Source: Cryptomeria japonica
Taxonomy: Eukaryota > Streptophyta > Pinopsida > Cupressales > Cupressaceae
DNA: 64,000 nucleotides
Direction: 5' to 3'
Assembly: GCF_030272615.1 (NCBI RefSeq)
Contig: NC_081408.1
Location: 769,316,336-769,380,335, forward strand
Positions 21,501 to 33,249 of this stretch are shown in pieces. The notes under the pieces are model-generated. The model was not told the origin of the DNA and made no database searches. It worked only from the letters and a program-made list of their open reading frames with translations. Numbering within the stretch: position 1 is the stretch's first letter; each line of letters begins with the position of its first letter. A program made the translations under genes and the position numbers.

Positions 21501-23436
21501 ATATTTTTCAATTTTAGAAGCATTATTTTCAAATTGTAACAACAACTCCTTTCTATTCAATAAAGAAGCAATAGGTTCCTTCTTAATTCTTTCTTGTCTT
21601 TGTGTTTTCAATGAATAATTTGATGGGATTCATGTAGTTTGTTTGAGAACTCTTTAATTTTGTCTCATTATTATAGTACTAAAGCAAGAACATTCATGTT
21701 AGATGCAGGTCATAAGCTGTGTTATTTTGGTTTCAATAATTTGAAATTGTGAAAGCATTGTTTTTGATCAATCAAATGCTAAATCTAAACCTTATTATGA
21801 AATATTTATGCATTGCATGTTCTGATTTGAGTTGTGAACAAACAAAACCTCTTTGATTGAAGTTGATTGTGATTTAGAATAACAATTAGATATCCACAAG
21901 CTTGGTGTATCACCTCCTAGATCAACAATTTTTTTTGTTGCAAGCTATCTTTATTTCCCTTTTCCAATCAACATAGGAGTTTTTGAAGGCCTTTTAAGGG
22001 AACCAACCCTCTCTGGAGCTACCCACAACCTAAGGATGATCCAATATTTCATAAGATAGTTGAGTATACACTCAGGTAGGGTGCAATCCTTCATGAAAAC
22101 ACTTACATTACCATATCTAGTCCCTTATCTTAAATACACATGTTATCCCATCATGAGATAGTCCTTGAAAATCAAATCAACTTCCTCTATTCTTCACTTA
22201 TCCATTTCCATACCATCAATTCATTTATCTACTCATAATGCTTCATGCCTTGCTAGACACTAGGGGCAAATAAATACTTCTTGCTTGAGAATAAATCCCA
22301 ATATATATTTTATACCTCAATCATTGATCTAAACATTTTTCAAAAATAAAAAAATAAATAAAATTTTAAAATCCAATAAATAAATAAAATAAAATTTAAA
22401 ATCCAAAATATTCAAAATATTTTTTCAAAAATCCAAAATTCATAATAATTTGTCTCTTGCTAAGACATTGAAATTTTGAACAAGCACAATCAAGACTCCA
22501 ACAAAACACTAAGTTCAACAAATCATGAATCAATAAAAAAACTACCAAGTTAGCCTACAACCTAATCGATCAATTGCTTAATCAATATTAGTAATCTTTA
22601 TCAACTATCATTTCTCTTATATGGGTTGTTACATCCTCGAAACTAGACCTATCATCTTATATGTGATGTTTCATTCCCTAAATTAGACATTATCCTTTTG
22701 ATCTATCATTTGTCTTATGCAATTTGTGGCATTATCAAAACCAAACCTATCATCTTATACAAGATGCTTCATTCTTGAAACCAAACACTACCATTACCAT
22801 GCTATCAAGAACACTTAACTTTGGCAAGAAGATATAAATGGCTATTGACTTATTTGGTCCAGTGAGTCTTATATTTTATTTTATTTATCTTGAATCATAT
22901 TCCTATGCTACTCAAATATATCCACAAGTGATTAGAGAAGTGATGATGGATCATGATTTTTATCATTTATCTATAATGTGTTAGTCTATGCAAAGGGATA
23001 ACATCGTCACCTTGGTCTTTGCATACCTTGGTGCAAATATATCCACTTACCATAAATGAGCTCAATGATGATATAACATTGTATTAAGCACAAGTATTCA
23101 TCACCATCATCCATTCTATCCATCTATTTCTATACATAACTACTTCTACAACCATTGATTTACCATCTCCTTATCCATCCTCCCCTTCATCCATCATTGT
23201 CTATTTCATTTGCTTATAGCCTTATCGTCCATCTTTCCTTTCGAGAGCACACATGTGTTATTCTAACCCACACATCCTCTTGAGGGGAAATCATCCTACT
23301 AACTCATCATCCTTCCTTATTCTTTTCCCATGATTGGGGCATCATACTTCTAGTCCTTTTCCCTTTCCTATTAACTATGTTTTAATCCTCTCTAAAACAA
23401 TGTGATAAACTGCATTGTCTCAAACAGGGGCAAAAT
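18553..23436 (+). other. non-coding repeat DNA ending in a polypurine tract
   Basis: Almost 5 kb without any convincing reading frame on either strand. The plus strand is purine-rich from about 19,000 to 21,000 and pyrimidine-rich from about 22,000 to 23,400. It ends ACAGGGGCAAAA immediately before TGTAGACACC, the pattern of a polypurine tract followed by an LTR start. It is probably the internal 3' part of a large non-autonomous LTR element or a decayed Ty3 element. No left LTR was recognised. Confidence 0.45.
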
Positions 23437-24560
23437 GTAGACACCTAAAATTGTCCTAACCCAAATAAATAAATATTTAAATTTATTTAATTAATTCCAT
23501 AGCCTTATCCTCTATTAATTAAATGATATTTTTTATTTATTTAATTCATTATCTTCTTCCATTATTAATTAAATAAATATTTTCAATTTATTTAGTCAAT
23601 TCATTAGCGTTTTCTCTGTAAAAATTAAATAAATATCTATTATTGATTTAATGGTCCCACTGCTTTTCCTCTATTAATCAAATAAATACTTTTGATTTAT
23701 TTAATTAAATCATTATCCTCTTCTTTGTAATCTAGTGCATGAGCACCTAGTCACTCATATGCCTCATGAAGGCTTTATTGTAATGGTTTCTTTAAATGTG
23801 TCTTGTGTAAGCATAATAAGGTCCTAAGGACCATTTGTGATTGATTCCAATCATTTGTAATCACTTCAAATCAATTTGTAAGGCCATTGGTACCATTTGA
23901 GTCATGTAAGCCTATAAGGCTCTAGTTGGGTCAAAGTTGGTCAAACTTACTCAAATGTATCCACATGAGTGGAAATGGTGTAATAAGTTTTCTAGGGTCT
24001 ATTTCAATGTATTTTGAAGGCATTTTTGAATTTTTAGGTTCATATGTTGAGTAGATAAAAAATTGTCAAAAAGATGGAAAAGTTGCTTAAGCAACTTTTA
24101 CATCTTTTAGTGAAAGTTGTTTTCCAATGGTTAACCCTTTTCATTAATCAGTTGGGGTCTGTTGGTTTGGGTCTTGAGGAGTTTAAATACCCTCATTTTG
24201 GTTGAGGTGGGGTTGTTCGCATTGTATGTGGTGATTGGAGGAAGAAATCAATAAAATTTGAAGGTTTTCTCTACAATTTTTCAGAAAATTTATTGCTATT
24301 TTGGTAAAAAAATCTCTATCCAGACAGACCAAAATGTAAGGTTGGAATTTTTGAAAATATATGTGAACTACCTTTCATTCAATACATATTTTGTGATATT
24401 TGGTTGAGTTTTGTGCATTTGGTGAACGTTTTTTAAAATCTGTCTTCAAACCCTACTTCCAAGGGTTTGATCAAAGAAATGTAAAAATCTCTCCATTCCC
24501 CTCAGGGATATTTATGAAACTTGGTAGAATGGTAGGGATAGTTCTTGTACAGATGGGTTT
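23437..24560 (+). repeat. putative LTR (TGTAGACACC start)
   Basis: It begins TGTAGACACCTAAAATTG directly after a polypurine tract. AT-rich words such as TTTATTTAATTAA fill the first 300 bp, and a TATA-like GTTTAAATACC lies near 24,180. The same terminal word appears inverted at 34,684-34,701 (TTTTTAGGTGTCTACA). The right end is not resolved and may be cut by the next repeat at 24,564. Confidence 0.5.
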
Positions 24561-24563
24561 TTT

Positions 24564-25860
24564 TGATGAATACTAAGAGGGGGGGGTGAATTAGTATAAA
24601 AAAAATATTGTATTTAAACACTTTAACAGTCTAGTAGTAAACCGGTAAAACAGTTTAACAAACAAACCGGTTAACACATATGTAAACCAAATAGCAATTA
24701 AGGCATTCACCCATAGAAGCACAATCACCATAACACAAGAGATTTTGACATGGAAACCCAAATGGGAAAAACCACGGTAAGATGAAACTCATAAGTAACT
24801 ATTTGCAGAATAATAACCAGACCGGTTAAGGTCATACAATGTTCTTTACCAGAACAGAACCTGTTAGGAATCTCAATCTCTATTAGGAGATAAGTCCAAT
24901 TAAAGACTACCTTGTGAGAGGATTTAAAATCCACAGATGTGAACCACCTTGTTAGAGGATTTACAAAGGCTTTTCTGGGCTACCTGGTTAAGGGTTTTTG
25001 ACTTGTCAAAGATGTGAGTAATCAACAAGTGAATGATCTAGCAAATGGCACAGCCTGCTTGATTAGATCCATTGTAACTCATAGCTAATTCTCTTCAACA
25101 TTACTTCAGTCTTCAGTAAATCCACACTCTATTGCAGTACATAGATTAGATCTTCTCAATTAAGATCACACATTCAAGAGCTTTTTCGACCGTCCAAAAC
25201 CTAATAGCTACACTCATACATACATTCAAAACCCTAGACATGATGTCCTTAAAAGGAATCTAATTTCATGTCGGTCCAATAGGATTACATTGCAAGTTCC
25301 TAGGTTCATTGTATCTAAACACATTTGGTAACATGGCACAAAATCATCGTCAAAGTGTCGATGGATGGTAACTCATCATAAAAATATACCAGTTGGTAAC
25401 TCATCACAGAGTATTACTGGTTTATACAACTTTTCTGGTTACCAGTTGGTAACTCAGAGTAATACCAGTTCAAACAGATTTCTGGTTGACAAAAATTGAA
25501 GACTGGGAAAAAGATAACTGCCGCTTCTGGCTCCTTTTCTCCGCTCCGTTTGAGATCCTTAAACCGCTTGATCTCTTTATGTCGCTTGGGTCTTTATACC
25601 GCTTGAGATCGGTAAACACTTTCTGTATAACAATAGTAGTCTAAAGACTAAAACATGATACTGGTTTGGAACAATTACCAGTTGAGCATAATTCATACAT
25701 TCACAAAGTGATCTCATAGCAAGTGTGTGTCCATCAATGACAATCACAACATAATCATCAAAAATGCCAACATTTTCTTCATTTTTGCAAGGACCAAAGT
25801 TGAATGCATCTTTGGAGCAATGAATGCCTAACATCTTCATGTGTTAGGCCAAGCAAACAT
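24564..25860. repeat. dispersed plant repeat with ACCGGTT/ACCAGTT words
   Basis: The sequence starts TGATGAATACTAAGAGGGGGG, which looks like the head of an LTR or other dispersed repeat. It contains GACATGGAAACCCAAATGGG and many ACCGGTT, ACCAGTT and GGTAACTCA words. No coding frame is credible; the minus frame at 25,577-25,840 has no domain. I could not find a partner copy or target duplication, and the right end is approximate. Confidence 0.4.
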
Positions 25861-26830
25861 GGAAGAGAGGGTTGAAGTAGTTATGAAATAAATATGAATG
25901 TTTGGGCAATTTAAATTGGTGGAATTGATGGTTTGGAGACAGAATAAAAGTGTTGGATCCATTGGTTTGTTGTTTTCATAAGTTTTTGAGGCACCTCCTT
26001 TGTAAAAGTGACCTAATTAGGCCTATTTGGGACTAGGACTGGTCCATTTTTTACACATACCTTCGAAAGAAACCCTACCCCCTTTTGACATATGTTTTAT
26101 AAAGCCCAAATGGGTATCTAATACATATCCCCTTGGCTGATGGTTCATAAGAGGGGCTCTCATAGTAGCTCTACTGCTCATATAGTTAGTTCCCCTTCTT
26201 CAGTGGTTTACTTCATGGTTTTTTAAACCCTTCTTCCAAGTGCTTCAGTAGCTGGCTCCAATCGATATAATGGAGGTAGATCCAAGTAAGGATGGAAAAT
26301 GTTAGTGGAGTAGAAAGAGGTTTTATCGCTCCTTCGTCACTCTCAAAGGTTAAATTCACACACGGGTGGGTGATGTTGCACAAACCATTCGGGGTTCTAT
26401 ACTTCTATTTATGTCCCTTCAAAAACCTATGTTTCCGAAAGTATCGCCGGTACCTACATTTGTTTCTAGATGCCTATATAGTTAGTGCCAAACATAGTTT
26501 TTGGGAAGTGTGATGGATGACTCAATGGGAACAAATTGACTAGCCACGAAGCTAAGTTAGTTGTTGGCCCACTTCTGTCAAGTGGTTACTTACGGTGATG
26601 CTTACGGTTCAGGTGATGCTGCAAAAGTGGTGGGGTTAAAAATCATTGTTTGCCGCCGATAGCGGTATTAGGCCACTCAGATGACTCAGATGTGGGATAA
26701 GTTATGCTCCTTTTCAACTGGTGACAGAGCCGAACTTCACTAATGGTGTGTGTAGCAGTGCTTAGGATCGCTGAATATAAAATAACTACTTGTTGGCTCA
26801 CTACTTTTCTATTTTTGTTTCTGAAGATGA
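25861..26830 (+). other. possible LINE 5' region
   Basis: No clear gene. It lies just upstream of the LINE ORF1 frame and may be its 5' untranslated part. The frame 26,292-26,513 has no recognisable domain. The 5' end of the LINE cannot be fixed. Confidence 0.3.
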
Positions 26831-27850
26831 TTCTTAAAGGTTGGGGATGACATCAAATCGCTCAAGGATCTAGCGATTATTTGCAGATTTATTGGCCCTA
26901 GATCAGATCGGAAGAAGATCATCGAATGGATCCAAAATACATGGCAAACCCCCCAAATAACCATTTTTTTGCCGAAAGGATTCTTTATTGTGGTTTTCGC
27001 GACAAAAGAAGAGCGCCAAAAAATTCTTGAAGGGGACCTCTGGACAATGAAAACTAAACCTCTATACATACAAAAATGGTACTGGAATTTTAACCCTCTC
27101 AAAACCAAACCCTATGATAAGCTGATTTAGATCCAATTAAACAATTTGCCGATGGACTACTGGACGAAGGAAGCCCTAGAAAAGATAGGGAGATCGCTTG
27201 GTACCTTGATCGAAATAGATGCAGATATTGTTACAGGAGATTTGTATTTGTATGCAAGAGAGAAACTAGCAGCAGTTAGGCGAATTCCCCCAAAAGTTAA
27301 ATTATGACTCCAAGGATTGGACTAGATTCAATCGACTGAAATTAAAGAAGATAAGCATTTTTGCCTAAACTGTGGTAGGAAGAATCATGATATGGACAAT
27401 TGCCATATCCCTAAAAAAGAAAAAAAGATCTAGAAGGCCAAGCAAAAGCCTATTGTGGTATCCATTGGGGAGCCATTGTGTTTAGGTTGGACCGAAAGAC
27501 CTAATGAGTATCTACCAAGCATAGATACACAAACCAATCATGCGAATTCCAATTTGGTAGAACCCAATGAGGAAAATAAAGACAAGGAAATTAAGCCTTC
27601 AATTGAATCAAACTCAGATAGTGAGTGGATGTCTAGAGATGAAATGGATAAGGATTTATTGGGAATCACCGATGATAGGAATATCAACCAATCTATGGTT
27701 AACCCTGTGACTGAGGGTAGAAGAGGTAAGGGTGGAAAATCTAACTAGAAAAAAAGGGAAGAAGAAGCTGTCGAAAAAGGGCTTCTCAGCGTGACTAAAT
27801 TTTTGAATAGAAAAAGTACCAAGGGAGCAAACTACTCCCTTGGGAAGAAA
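26831..27850 (+). pseudogene. LINE ORF1 (DUF4283-like, zinc knuckle)
   Basis: The plus frame from 26,831 reads KKIIEWIQNTW, PKGFFIVVF, ILEGDLWTM, PLYIQKWYWNFNPL, then a stop at 27,128, NNLPMDYWTKEALEKIG and LGTLIEIDADI. This is the DUF4283 pattern common in plant LINE ORF1 proteins. A CX2CX4HX4C knuckle (CLNCGRKNHDMDNC) follows at about 27,361-27,402. The C-terminal part is acidic (SNSDSEWMSRDEMDKD). The stop at 27,128 sits where WIQL is expected, so TGG to TAG is likely. ORF1 binds element RNA. No start codon is visible and a frameshift lies near 27,290. Confidence 0.82.
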
Positions 27851-28780
27851 TGAGGATCATCACATAGAATGTCAGGGGCCGTTCTGAATGTTGAAATGAC
27901 ATTTGGCCAAAATATCAAGCAATATTGTTATGTTACATGAGAGTAAATGTAGCTCAAATGATGGTGATAGTTTGGTTGGTTATTGCAAAGGTTGGTCTGG
28001 CATCTTTTAGGCGACAAATGGAAGAGCCAGTGGTTTGGGAATTTTATGGAAATCTTCCTTGGTGGATATTGTCAAGGTCTCCAGAGGAAAGAATTGGCAA
28101 GCCTGCCAGGTGAAGTGTAAACTCAGCCAGTTGGAAATGGAACTTTGGAATATATATGGCCCCACGAACTACCAGGAGAAATTGGTGTTTTGGGAAGATA
28201 TTACCCAATTGATATCTACCAGTGGGAAAAGAAAAATTATAATTGGGGGAGACTTCAAAGTGATTCTTGATCTCTCATAAAAGAGGGGAGGATCAATGAA
28301 AGTCAACAATGACATGCTAAACTTCAGGCACTTTGTGTAGAAGGTAGGTGTTATAGATTGCAAGCCATCAACAGGTTGGTTCACTTGGAATAACAAATGA
28401 CCCAGATTGACCAATATTGTTGAATGATTGGATAGATTCCTGATTGGGTCTTATTGGTCGGAGGCAAATATGGTGACTTATGTCAAAACTCTACCATATT
28501 GCATCTCTGATCATTTTCTAGTCCAATTGGAAATTGGGTCGAAGATACAAGGTGGCAGTAGCTATTTCAAATTTCAGAATATGTGGTGGAGGGATAAATC
28601 CATTTTAGACAATTTAGAAATATGGTGGAAACAGTGCAACCACATCAAAGGTACACCAAGTTTTTGTTTCGTAAAAAAGTGGCTTATATCAAGAGTCGGC
28701 TCAAAATATGGAATAAAGAAGTCTTCAAGAATATTTTCTCTCAGAAATAAAAAATTGAAGCTGAGTTGGAAATTCTAAAT
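27850..28780 (+). pseudogene. LINE ORF2 endonuclease domain
   Basis: It starts MRIIT, stop, NVRGR at 27,850, matching the MxIxxWNxRG start of APE-type endonucleases with Trp replaced by a stop. Further landmarks are LWNIYGPTNYQEK, IIGGDFKVIL (usual GDFN), GWFTWNNK, LDRFLIG and ISDHFLVQLE with the conserved SDH. The enzyme nicks the target DNA to start reverse transcription. Frameshifts lie near 28,030 and 28,690 and several stops interrupt it. The Asn of GDFN reads Lys, so activity would be lost. Confidence 0.85.
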
Positions 28781-30520
28781 ACAAAAGTTTTGATCGAAGG
28801 AATGGATCAGGCAGACTACAGGCGCGGAAAAGAAATGATGGCTAGACTCTTAAAGACTTTATCCAAAGAGGAGATTTATTGGAGAGATAAAGCTAGATTA
28901 CAGTGGATTAAGGAGGGTGATAAGAACACTAAGTTCTTCCATGCATCAGTCAAAGCTAGAAGAGCTCAAAATTAAATCAATAAAATTCTCTCAGAAGATG
29001 GAACTTGTCATAAGGATAGAGAGGGTATCGGCTAGGCAGCAGAGGCCTACTTCAAGAAAATTCTAAACTCTGATGACTGTTGGGAGGAGGTGTGTGCTGT
29101 CAAGTTACTGGATGTAATCCCTAAGTTGGTAACTGACATGGACAACCTAATGCTACTAGAACCTTTTACCGAAACTGAAATTTGGTGTGCGGTGTTTGGA
29201 CTCCACCCAGACAAAACCCCAAGTTCAGATGGCATGCTTGCAAGTTTTTACCAGAATTGTAGGGAGTTTGTGAGATACGAGATACTGAAAGTGGTGGAAC
29301 ATGTTAGACTGAAAGGAATATTTGTCAGAGAGAAAAACAACACTTTGTTGGTGGTCATCCCTAAGAAAGCCAATTCCTCCTCCTTTGATGAGTTTCATCC
29401 AATTGCTCTTTGTAACACAGTATACAAGATTATCACTAAGGCATTCACCAACAAACTAAATTTTTTTTACCAATCTCATCTCCAAGGAACATAATGGATT
29501 CACGCCAGGGCAGGAGATCATTGATAGTATTATTCTCACTACTGAAACCATACACTCAATTATCATGGAAAGACAAAAAACTATGGCCATCAAGATTGAT
29601 ATTTCAAAATCTTATGACAAGGTGAGGTGGGAATTCTTGTTGGACATGATGAGGAAATTTGGGTTTGCTCAAGACTGGATCAGAATTATCAAGGTTTGCA
29701 TTGGCTCCCCTCAATATTCGGTGGCAATCAATGGCTCTCTTTTTGGCTTTTTTGAAAGTAAAAATGGTTTAAGATAGGGCGATCCGATCTCCCCGTTCTT
29801 ATTTGTGATTATGGTGGAGGTGCTTAGTTGGTATATATCCAAAATACGGGAGGAAGTAGTGTGGAAAGGGGTCAATGTTCACAGTGATCTGGAGTCGATC
29901 ACACACTCACAATTCACAAACAATACTACCCTCTTTGGTGAAGAAACTATACGGGAGGTGAGGGTCATCAAATATTCTATGGAAATGTATGCCAACGCTA
30001 CTGGATAGTGAATAAATGACAAGAAATATGAGATTTTCTTCTTTAACACCAAAAAGGATACACAAGAAAAAATATTGAGGCTGCTTAGATGGTCGGTTGT
30101 TTCCCTACCAACAAAATACCTAGGTATACCATTGTTCTCCGGTTCTGCCAAGACTGCATTGTGGGAAGATCTGATTTCCAAATGTAGGCAAAAGGTCGAT
30201 GCCTGGAAGCATAAATGGATGGCTCTTCCAAGGAGAATACAATTGATTAAAGTTGTGTTGTCTGCCATGCCTATTCATGTAATGTTTGTGTTTAAATTAA
30301 CCTCCAAAGCTATATAGGCTTTGGAAAGCTTTCTTAAAAAATTCCTTTGGGAGGGAGCTAAACAGATCAAGAGAATTCCACTCATCAATTGGGACATAGC
30401 TTACACCTCGAAAGAGGAGGGTGGTGCAAGGCTTAGAAGGTTAGAACAACAGAATCTTGTATTGGGTGCGAAATTGATCGGGAAAATATATAGATGTCCC
30501 GAGAAACTATGGTGATCAAT
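28766..30520 (+). pseudogene. LINE ORF2 reverse transcriptase
   Basis: Landmarks in order: DKTPSSDGMLASFYQ (usual PGPDG), LLVVIPKKAN with FHPIALCN, HNGFTPGQ, MAIKIDISKSYDKVRWEFL with the first catalytic Asp, GLR-stop-GDPISPFLF, and FTNNTTLFGE where FADDTLLF is normal (about 29,912-29,935). The ADD to TNN change equals three G-to-A transitions and removes both catalytic Asp residues. The thumb region continues (PTKYLGIPLFSG, WKHKWMALPRRIQLIK). Stops at about 29,494, 29,775, 30,006 and 30,315. RT copies the LINE RNA at the nicked target. Confidence 0.88.
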
Positions 30521-30521
30521 C

Positions 30522-31370
30522 ATGCGCAAGAAGTACCTAGATAGTGATGATCCCAACAGGATACTCATGACCATCAGAGAGCATGGAGGATCTTCTATCT
30601 GGAGGTTCATAAAGGAGTGCAGGTTTCTGATTACCGACCATCTCTCTTGGAAGATTGGGGAGGGGAGGAAAGCTATATTTTGGGATGACTCCTGGGATGG
30701 ACACACAAGCTTGAGTAAGATGTTTGAAGGTCAGAACTAGATAAATGAGGCTAAGAATAAATATGGGGTTCATGTAGCGGACTATGTGAAGGAATCTTCT
30801 CTGGGAAGTGGACTATATGAATGGATTCCTATTAAATTCCATGGTTTGGAGGCAAGTGATCGATAACATCTTAATGAGTTACTAAAAGGTAGGAGGATTA
30901 CAACCAGGAATATGGATGATGAAATCGTATGGTGTGCTGCACAATCCGGTGAATATTCCATCAAACTTGGATACCAAGTACAGAGACTGATCCAGGAAAA
31001 GAGCGATTGGCCCACGATCCTTTGTTGGGACAAGTTGGTAGCCCCTAGGGCTAGAGCCTTTTTATGGATGACCTTTCATGAAAGAATCCTCACTGGTGAA
31101 CGTTTGAAACTATATGGTATTTACGGTCTAACTATATGTGTCCTATGCAACAAAAATGAGGAAACAATCAACCATTTATTGCTTGACTGCCCCTTTATTA
31201 GACACTGTTGGGATTGGCTATGCCAAAGTTTGGGTTGGGTTTATGCTTTAGAAATCATTCTAAAAAATTGGATAAGGAGCTGGCCAATTCTGAACCAGAA
31301 ATCATTATGGGGTTCTCTATGGATAATCTCTCCATCAATGCTGATATGGCAGATCTGGAAAGAGTGAAAT
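30522..31370 (+). pseudogene. LINE ORF2 zf-RVT region
   Basis: The segment at 30,912-31,367 carries WCAAQSGEYSIKLGYQ, then LCWDKLVAPRARAFLWM, ERILTGERLKLYGI, CVLCNKNEETINHLLLDC and HCWDWL. This is the zinc-binding zf-RVT domain found after RT in plant LINEs; the Cys and His ligands (CxxC, H, C) are intact. The upstream part (30,522-30,740) shows KKYLDSDDPNR, WRFIKECRFLI and IGEGRKAIFWDDSW, also typical. A stop at 30,738 separates the two parts. Confidence 0.85.
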
Positions 31371-31593
31371 AGTAGAATCTTCGAAGGAAGAGAATCCACT
31401 ATGGAAAAAGTCTTTGAGAAAATTAAAACAAGCATCAATGAAATAGCTAACACCAAATCTTATTACAGGAGGATAGAATATATATTAGACTGGGACAAAA
31501 AAAAATCAACTGAAGTGGGGTACTCTGATTCCCCCAAATATCAACATAGTGTCCAAATGTGTCAAATGTGCAAGTGATAGTTAGGAACCCCCT

Positions 31594-32100
31594 ATGGATG
31601 GGTGGATTAAACTCAATTTCGATGGGGCTGCTAAAGGAAACCCAAGGGTCGCGAGATATGGTTGTATTGTTAGGAAAGATACAAGAGACATTATGGGAAG
31701 TGTAGCGAGAAACGTGGGCATTGCTTCCAATAATGAGGCGGAAGCAATGGCTCTACCCAGAGGTCTTAGATTTTGTGTTGATAGTGGATTTTCATCAGTG
31801 GAAGTAGAGGGGGATTCACAAATTATAATCAATACCATTAAGAACAACTCGACACCCAATTGGAAACTTCATCACTACTTGGCTGATATTATAAGACACC
31901 TTAACTGATTTCAAAATTATAGAATTTCCCATGCTTTCCATGAGGCAAACAAAGCAACTGATTATTTAGCTAATGTTGGTTTCTCAATGGAAAAATGTAC
32001 AGATAAAATCTCGACTTTGGACCGGCAGAATGAGCTAAAACAGATTGCAAAGGATGATTTTGCTAAATCGGTCTACAAAGTCAAGTCAGGAATCGGATAA
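31594..32100 (+). pseudogene. LINE ORF2 RNase H domain
   Basis: Landmarks: WIKLNFDGAAKGNP with the first catalytic Asp, GCIVRKDT, NNEAEAMALPRGL with the Glu, VEGDSQIIINTI with the next Asp, then HAFHEANKATDYLAN. This is the plant RNase H type (RVT_3) attached to some LINE ORF2 proteins. The catalytic acids appear intact. A stop at 31,906 (TGA, where a Trp or Arg would fit) breaks the frame before the final motif; the frame then ends at 32,098. Confidence 0.88.
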
Positions 32101-32603
32101 GGAGCAGGAATTGTACCTGGACCATCAAGGATTCAATGGGTAATTTGACAGTCCATGGTGCAGACATAACCAATGTGGATCTCGAGCTCTCTAATGTTGT
32201 GCATTGGATGACCGAGTATGTGGGTCGTCCAAGGGATCTTCGATTTAGCTAGAGGTAGGCCATGCCTTTGTGAAGGACAAACTAAATATCTCTATTTTAT
32301 CATGTGTTATGGAAGAGTTCCTATGGATATCTGACTAGTTAAAAAAAGGTATGACCGATGACCTGACATGTTCCCAGTATAGTAAAGATTGATTCTCGGG
32401 CGAAGCTAGTTTGGAAGTCGGGCCTGTTCTGGCCTTTAGAATTCTCTAGAAAGGTCGTGACTTTATATAAAGAATGGTTTAGAATGTTGTTTTAAGCCTG
32501 GAAGTGTTGATCTCGATCAATGGTGCATCATTTTGGTCTCAGTTGCTTGTCTAGAGAGGAATTGATCTAGGCCCAATGCAATCGATTATTTCAAGCAAAC
32601 GAT
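32101..32603 (+). other. LINE region between RNase H and the extra ORF
   Basis: About 500 bp without a convincing frame; all three plus frames hold several stops. It may be a linker between ORF2 and a third ORF, or decayed 3' untranslated sequence. Confidence 0.5.
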
Positions 32604-33134
32604 GTGGTTTGGAATGTTGTTTGGCAGGTGGCTAATGGTATCTTGGGCGGCAATCGACATTGGTGTGATGGGTTTGTGTATGAGGCTGTCATTTGCCCTA
32701 TGATAGATATATTTGACTCAAAGGAAGTGAGCATGCAGAGGATCGATGACTTTGTCCGCCTATCTGATGGACAAGCCTTGGCAAATACCATCCTAGATTT
32801 AGATTTTGATTGTTGGGTAAGCACCCTCGGCATCTACTTGAACTACACCAACTACATCTCCTCTGAATCGGAGGAGTCAGATAGTGAAGATGAGGAAACT
32901 TCCCAAAAAAGGGCAGCACAACAAAGGAGAAATAACTTCATTCAAGAGGCGTGGGAGGTGTTTAGGGTGGGGGTTAGGAATGGGAACCTAGATCCCTTCC
33001 ACAGACTGCTCAATTCTGATGATAACTGGCTCTCGGCATCTTCCACCATCAAAATAATGGAGATTGGAGAGAACGTGGTTGTGCACTGCCTTAATGTTTG
33101 TTTTAACGTAGTTTGGTTAGTTTTAATATTATGA
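32604..33134 (+). pseudogene. possible LINE third ORF, unknown
   Basis: A 176-codon open frame lies between the RNase H domain and the A-rich tail. It contains a hydrophobic/Trp-rich start (VWNVVWQVANGILGG), an acidic patch (SSESEESDSEDEE) and a basic patch (QKRAAQQRRNN). Codon positions show no obvious repeat. I do not recognise a family. Its place inside the LINE, on the sense strand, suggests an accessory ORF or a transduced 3' sequence. The start codon is only the first ATG in frame. Confidence 0.4.
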
Positions 33135-33190
33135 ATTCTGGATGTAGGAGAAATGTACGGGAGTTATCCCCCTTGGATAACACTTATCTA

Positions 33191-33207
33191 TAAAAAAAGA
33201 AAAAAGG
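33191..33207 (+). other. A-rich tail of LINE
   Basis: TATAAAAAAAGAAAAAAGG follows the extra ORF and is the likely remnant of the LINE poly(A) end. The next bases are AT-rich host or LTR-like DNA. Confidence 0.55.
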
Positions 33208-33249
33208 ATTAAAATCACAATGAATTAAATAATAATATTTAATTAATAT

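Larger units (their letters stand above)
26831..33207 (+). mobile_element. LINE (plant L1-like) retrotransposon, decayed
   Basis: In order on the plus strand: an ORF1 with DUF4283-like and zinc-knuckle regions, an ORF2 with APE-type endonuclease, reverse transcriptase, zf-RVT zinc region and an RNase H domain, then a possible extra ORF and an A-rich tail (about 33,191-33,207, TATAAAAAAAGAAAAAAGG). There are no LTRs. The gene order matches plant L1-type LINEs that carry RNase H. Both ORFs have many stops and frameshifts, and the RT active site is mutated. Target duplications were not found because the 5' end is unclear. Confidence 0.88.
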
